Shown: piece after piece, positions 63,786 through 64,000 of the stretch | How positions within the stretch are numbered: position 1 is the stretch's first letter | Layout: each line of letters begins with the position of its first letter | Assembly: GCA_913056235.1 (NCBI GenBank) | Contig: CAJXMW010000002.1 | Coordinates: 538,851 to 602,850, forward strand | Source of the DNA: an uncultured Fodinibius sp. | GTDB taxonomy: Bacteria; Bacteroidota; Rhodothermia; Balneolales; Balneolaceae | DNA length: 64,000 nt | Direction: 5' to 3' | Notes under the pieces: generated by a model | What the model was told of the DNA's origin: nothing | Database searches by the model: none | Seen by the model: the letters and a program-made list of their open reading frames with translations, nothing else | Translations under genes and position numbers: made by a program

Positions 63786-63913
63786 GTATAACGACCTTGC
63801 GCTTAACCGGCGTGCGGATTGATGTAGATTTGGCAACTAACGAAAGATGAAGCTCAAAACCAAGATTGGCAGAGAATTGGCGAGGCACGTCCGAGTTAAA
63901 GCGCGGGTTAGGC
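63786..63913 (-). other. attC7
   Basis: The outer boxes are GTATAAC at 63786-63792 and GTTAGGC at 63907-63913. The arms are GCGCTTAACC and GTTAAAGCGC, and the centre CAACTAACGAAAGATGAAG is close to attC5. On the plus strand it is followed after about 20 bp by a putative IS end. Confidence 0.88.
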
Positions 63914-63981
63914 TTGCTGATGTTGTAGGCTTCCCCGAAAGTTGACCGTTTGAAAGTAGAGAAAATTCACTACTTTCTACT

Positions 63982-64000
63982 ATGAAAAAATCACGATTCA
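63982..64000 (+). CDS. IS3-family transposase OrfA, first codons only
   Basis: ATG at 63982 opens MKKSRF, the start typical of IS3-family OrfA helix-turn-helix proteins (MKKSRFTE...). The preceding ~60 bp (TGTAGGCTTCCCCGAAAGTT onward) could be the left inverted repeat and promoter. Only six codons are visible, so the call rests on this start and its location next to a recombination site. Confidence 0.45.

Larger units (their letters stand above)
57394..63913 (-). mobile_element. Integron cassette array with seven attC sites, no integrase seen
   Basis: Seven copies of a ~128-bp imperfect palindrome bracket six different segments. Each copy starts with a box of the RYYYAAC type (plus strand) and ends with GTTRRRY. 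For every segment the end boxes are mutually complementary for 10 or more bases (e.g. GTTAGGTAGCT...AGCTACCTAAC). This is the hallmark of integron cassettes. The arms have extra unpaired bases on the left arm of the minus-strand reading, which sets the recombination polarity as minus. No tyrosine recombinase is in the window, so this is a CALIN or the distal part of an integron whose intI lies beyond 64 kb. Confidence 0.88.

Noticed and set aside
57394..63913. Repeats taken as a CRISPR array or as insertion sequence copies
   Set aside because: Units are ~128 bp, spaced 0.4-2.8 kb, imperfectly palindromic and without transposase or cas genes; border complementarity fits attC.
57394..63913. Plus-strand polarity of the array
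   Set aside because: It would suit the three plus-strand genes of cassette 6, but the extra unpaired bases and spacer lengths of the arms, the position of attC1 divergence and the genes of cassettes 1-3 favour minus.

Overview
The window looks like chromosome from a Gram-negative, aerobic, probably marine or halophilic member of the Bacteroidota/Balneolota group. This is inferred from gene style, not from a phylogenetic marker: many lipobox proteins, a fused two-in-one E1 alpha/beta dehydrogenase, an ECF sigma/anti-sigma pair, a Do-type protease behind recO, and strongly acidic cytosolic proteins such as KatG, RmuC and LysS. No rRNA or tRNA gene was seen.

Layout. 1-5.8 kb: 5' end of thrS, a five-PAS histidine kinase and a large UPF0182 membrane protein. 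5.8-7.6 kb: a gene-poor stretch with two very small candidate genes and a decayed FAD-oxidase gene. 7.6-14.7 kb: a run of leftward genes (CvfB-like RNA-binding protein, cupin, matrixin-like protease, MltB-like transglycosylase, hydrolase, DsbA-family protein, beta-propeller lipoprotein, VOC protein, zinc ribbon). 14.8-17.2 kb: a cluster of palindromes followed by an AT-rich OLD-family nuclease, a likely anti-phage gene. 17.3-26.2 kb: rmuC, an anti-sigma-like protein, methyltransferase, lipoprotein, pseudouridine synthase, glycosyltransferase and a sodium:solute symporter with its DUF3311 partner. 26.4-40.7 kb: housekeeping genes (uvrC, ECF sigma and anti-sigma, recO, Do protease, icd, mutL, a QTMAN-like glycosyltransferase, FtsX-type permease, lysS). 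41-47.7 kb: a rightward series (phosphopantetheinyl transferase, MEMO-like protein, DUF2520, alkyltransferase-like protein, two thioredoxin-fold proteins), then SIMPL, queD-queE and an SDR. 47.8-56.5 kb: fused E1, a polyamine operon (speD, pyruvoyl arginine decarboxylase, speE), a DMT transporter, DUF1499 and katG.

The most striking region is 57.4-64.0 kb. Seven copies of a ~128-bp imperfect palindrome, each bounded by RYYYAAC and GTTRRRY boxes, alternate with unrelated unique segments. In every segment the first bases are complementary to the box that closes the same segment. This is an integron cassette array. No integrase is in the window, so it is either a CALIN or the distal part of a chromosomal integron. 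The extra unpaired bases in the arms indicate that the array reads on the minus strand, so an integrase, if present, should lie beyond the right edge. Cassettes 1-3 each carry one minus-strand membrane protein or lipoprotein gene of unknown function. Cassettes 4 and 5 resemble each other and have no credible gene. Cassette 6 is about 2.9 kb and carries three exported-protein genes on the opposite strand. An IS3-like element appears to begin at the right edge.

How genes work together: speD, the arginine decarboxylase and speE form a polyamine pathway. queD, queE and the QTMAN-like enzyme point to queuosine synthesis and perhaps its mannosylation. The sigma/anti-sigma pair, Do protease and LPP20-like lipoprotein suggest envelope stress handling. 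uvrC, recO, mutL, rmuC and the alkyltransferase-like protein serve DNA repair.
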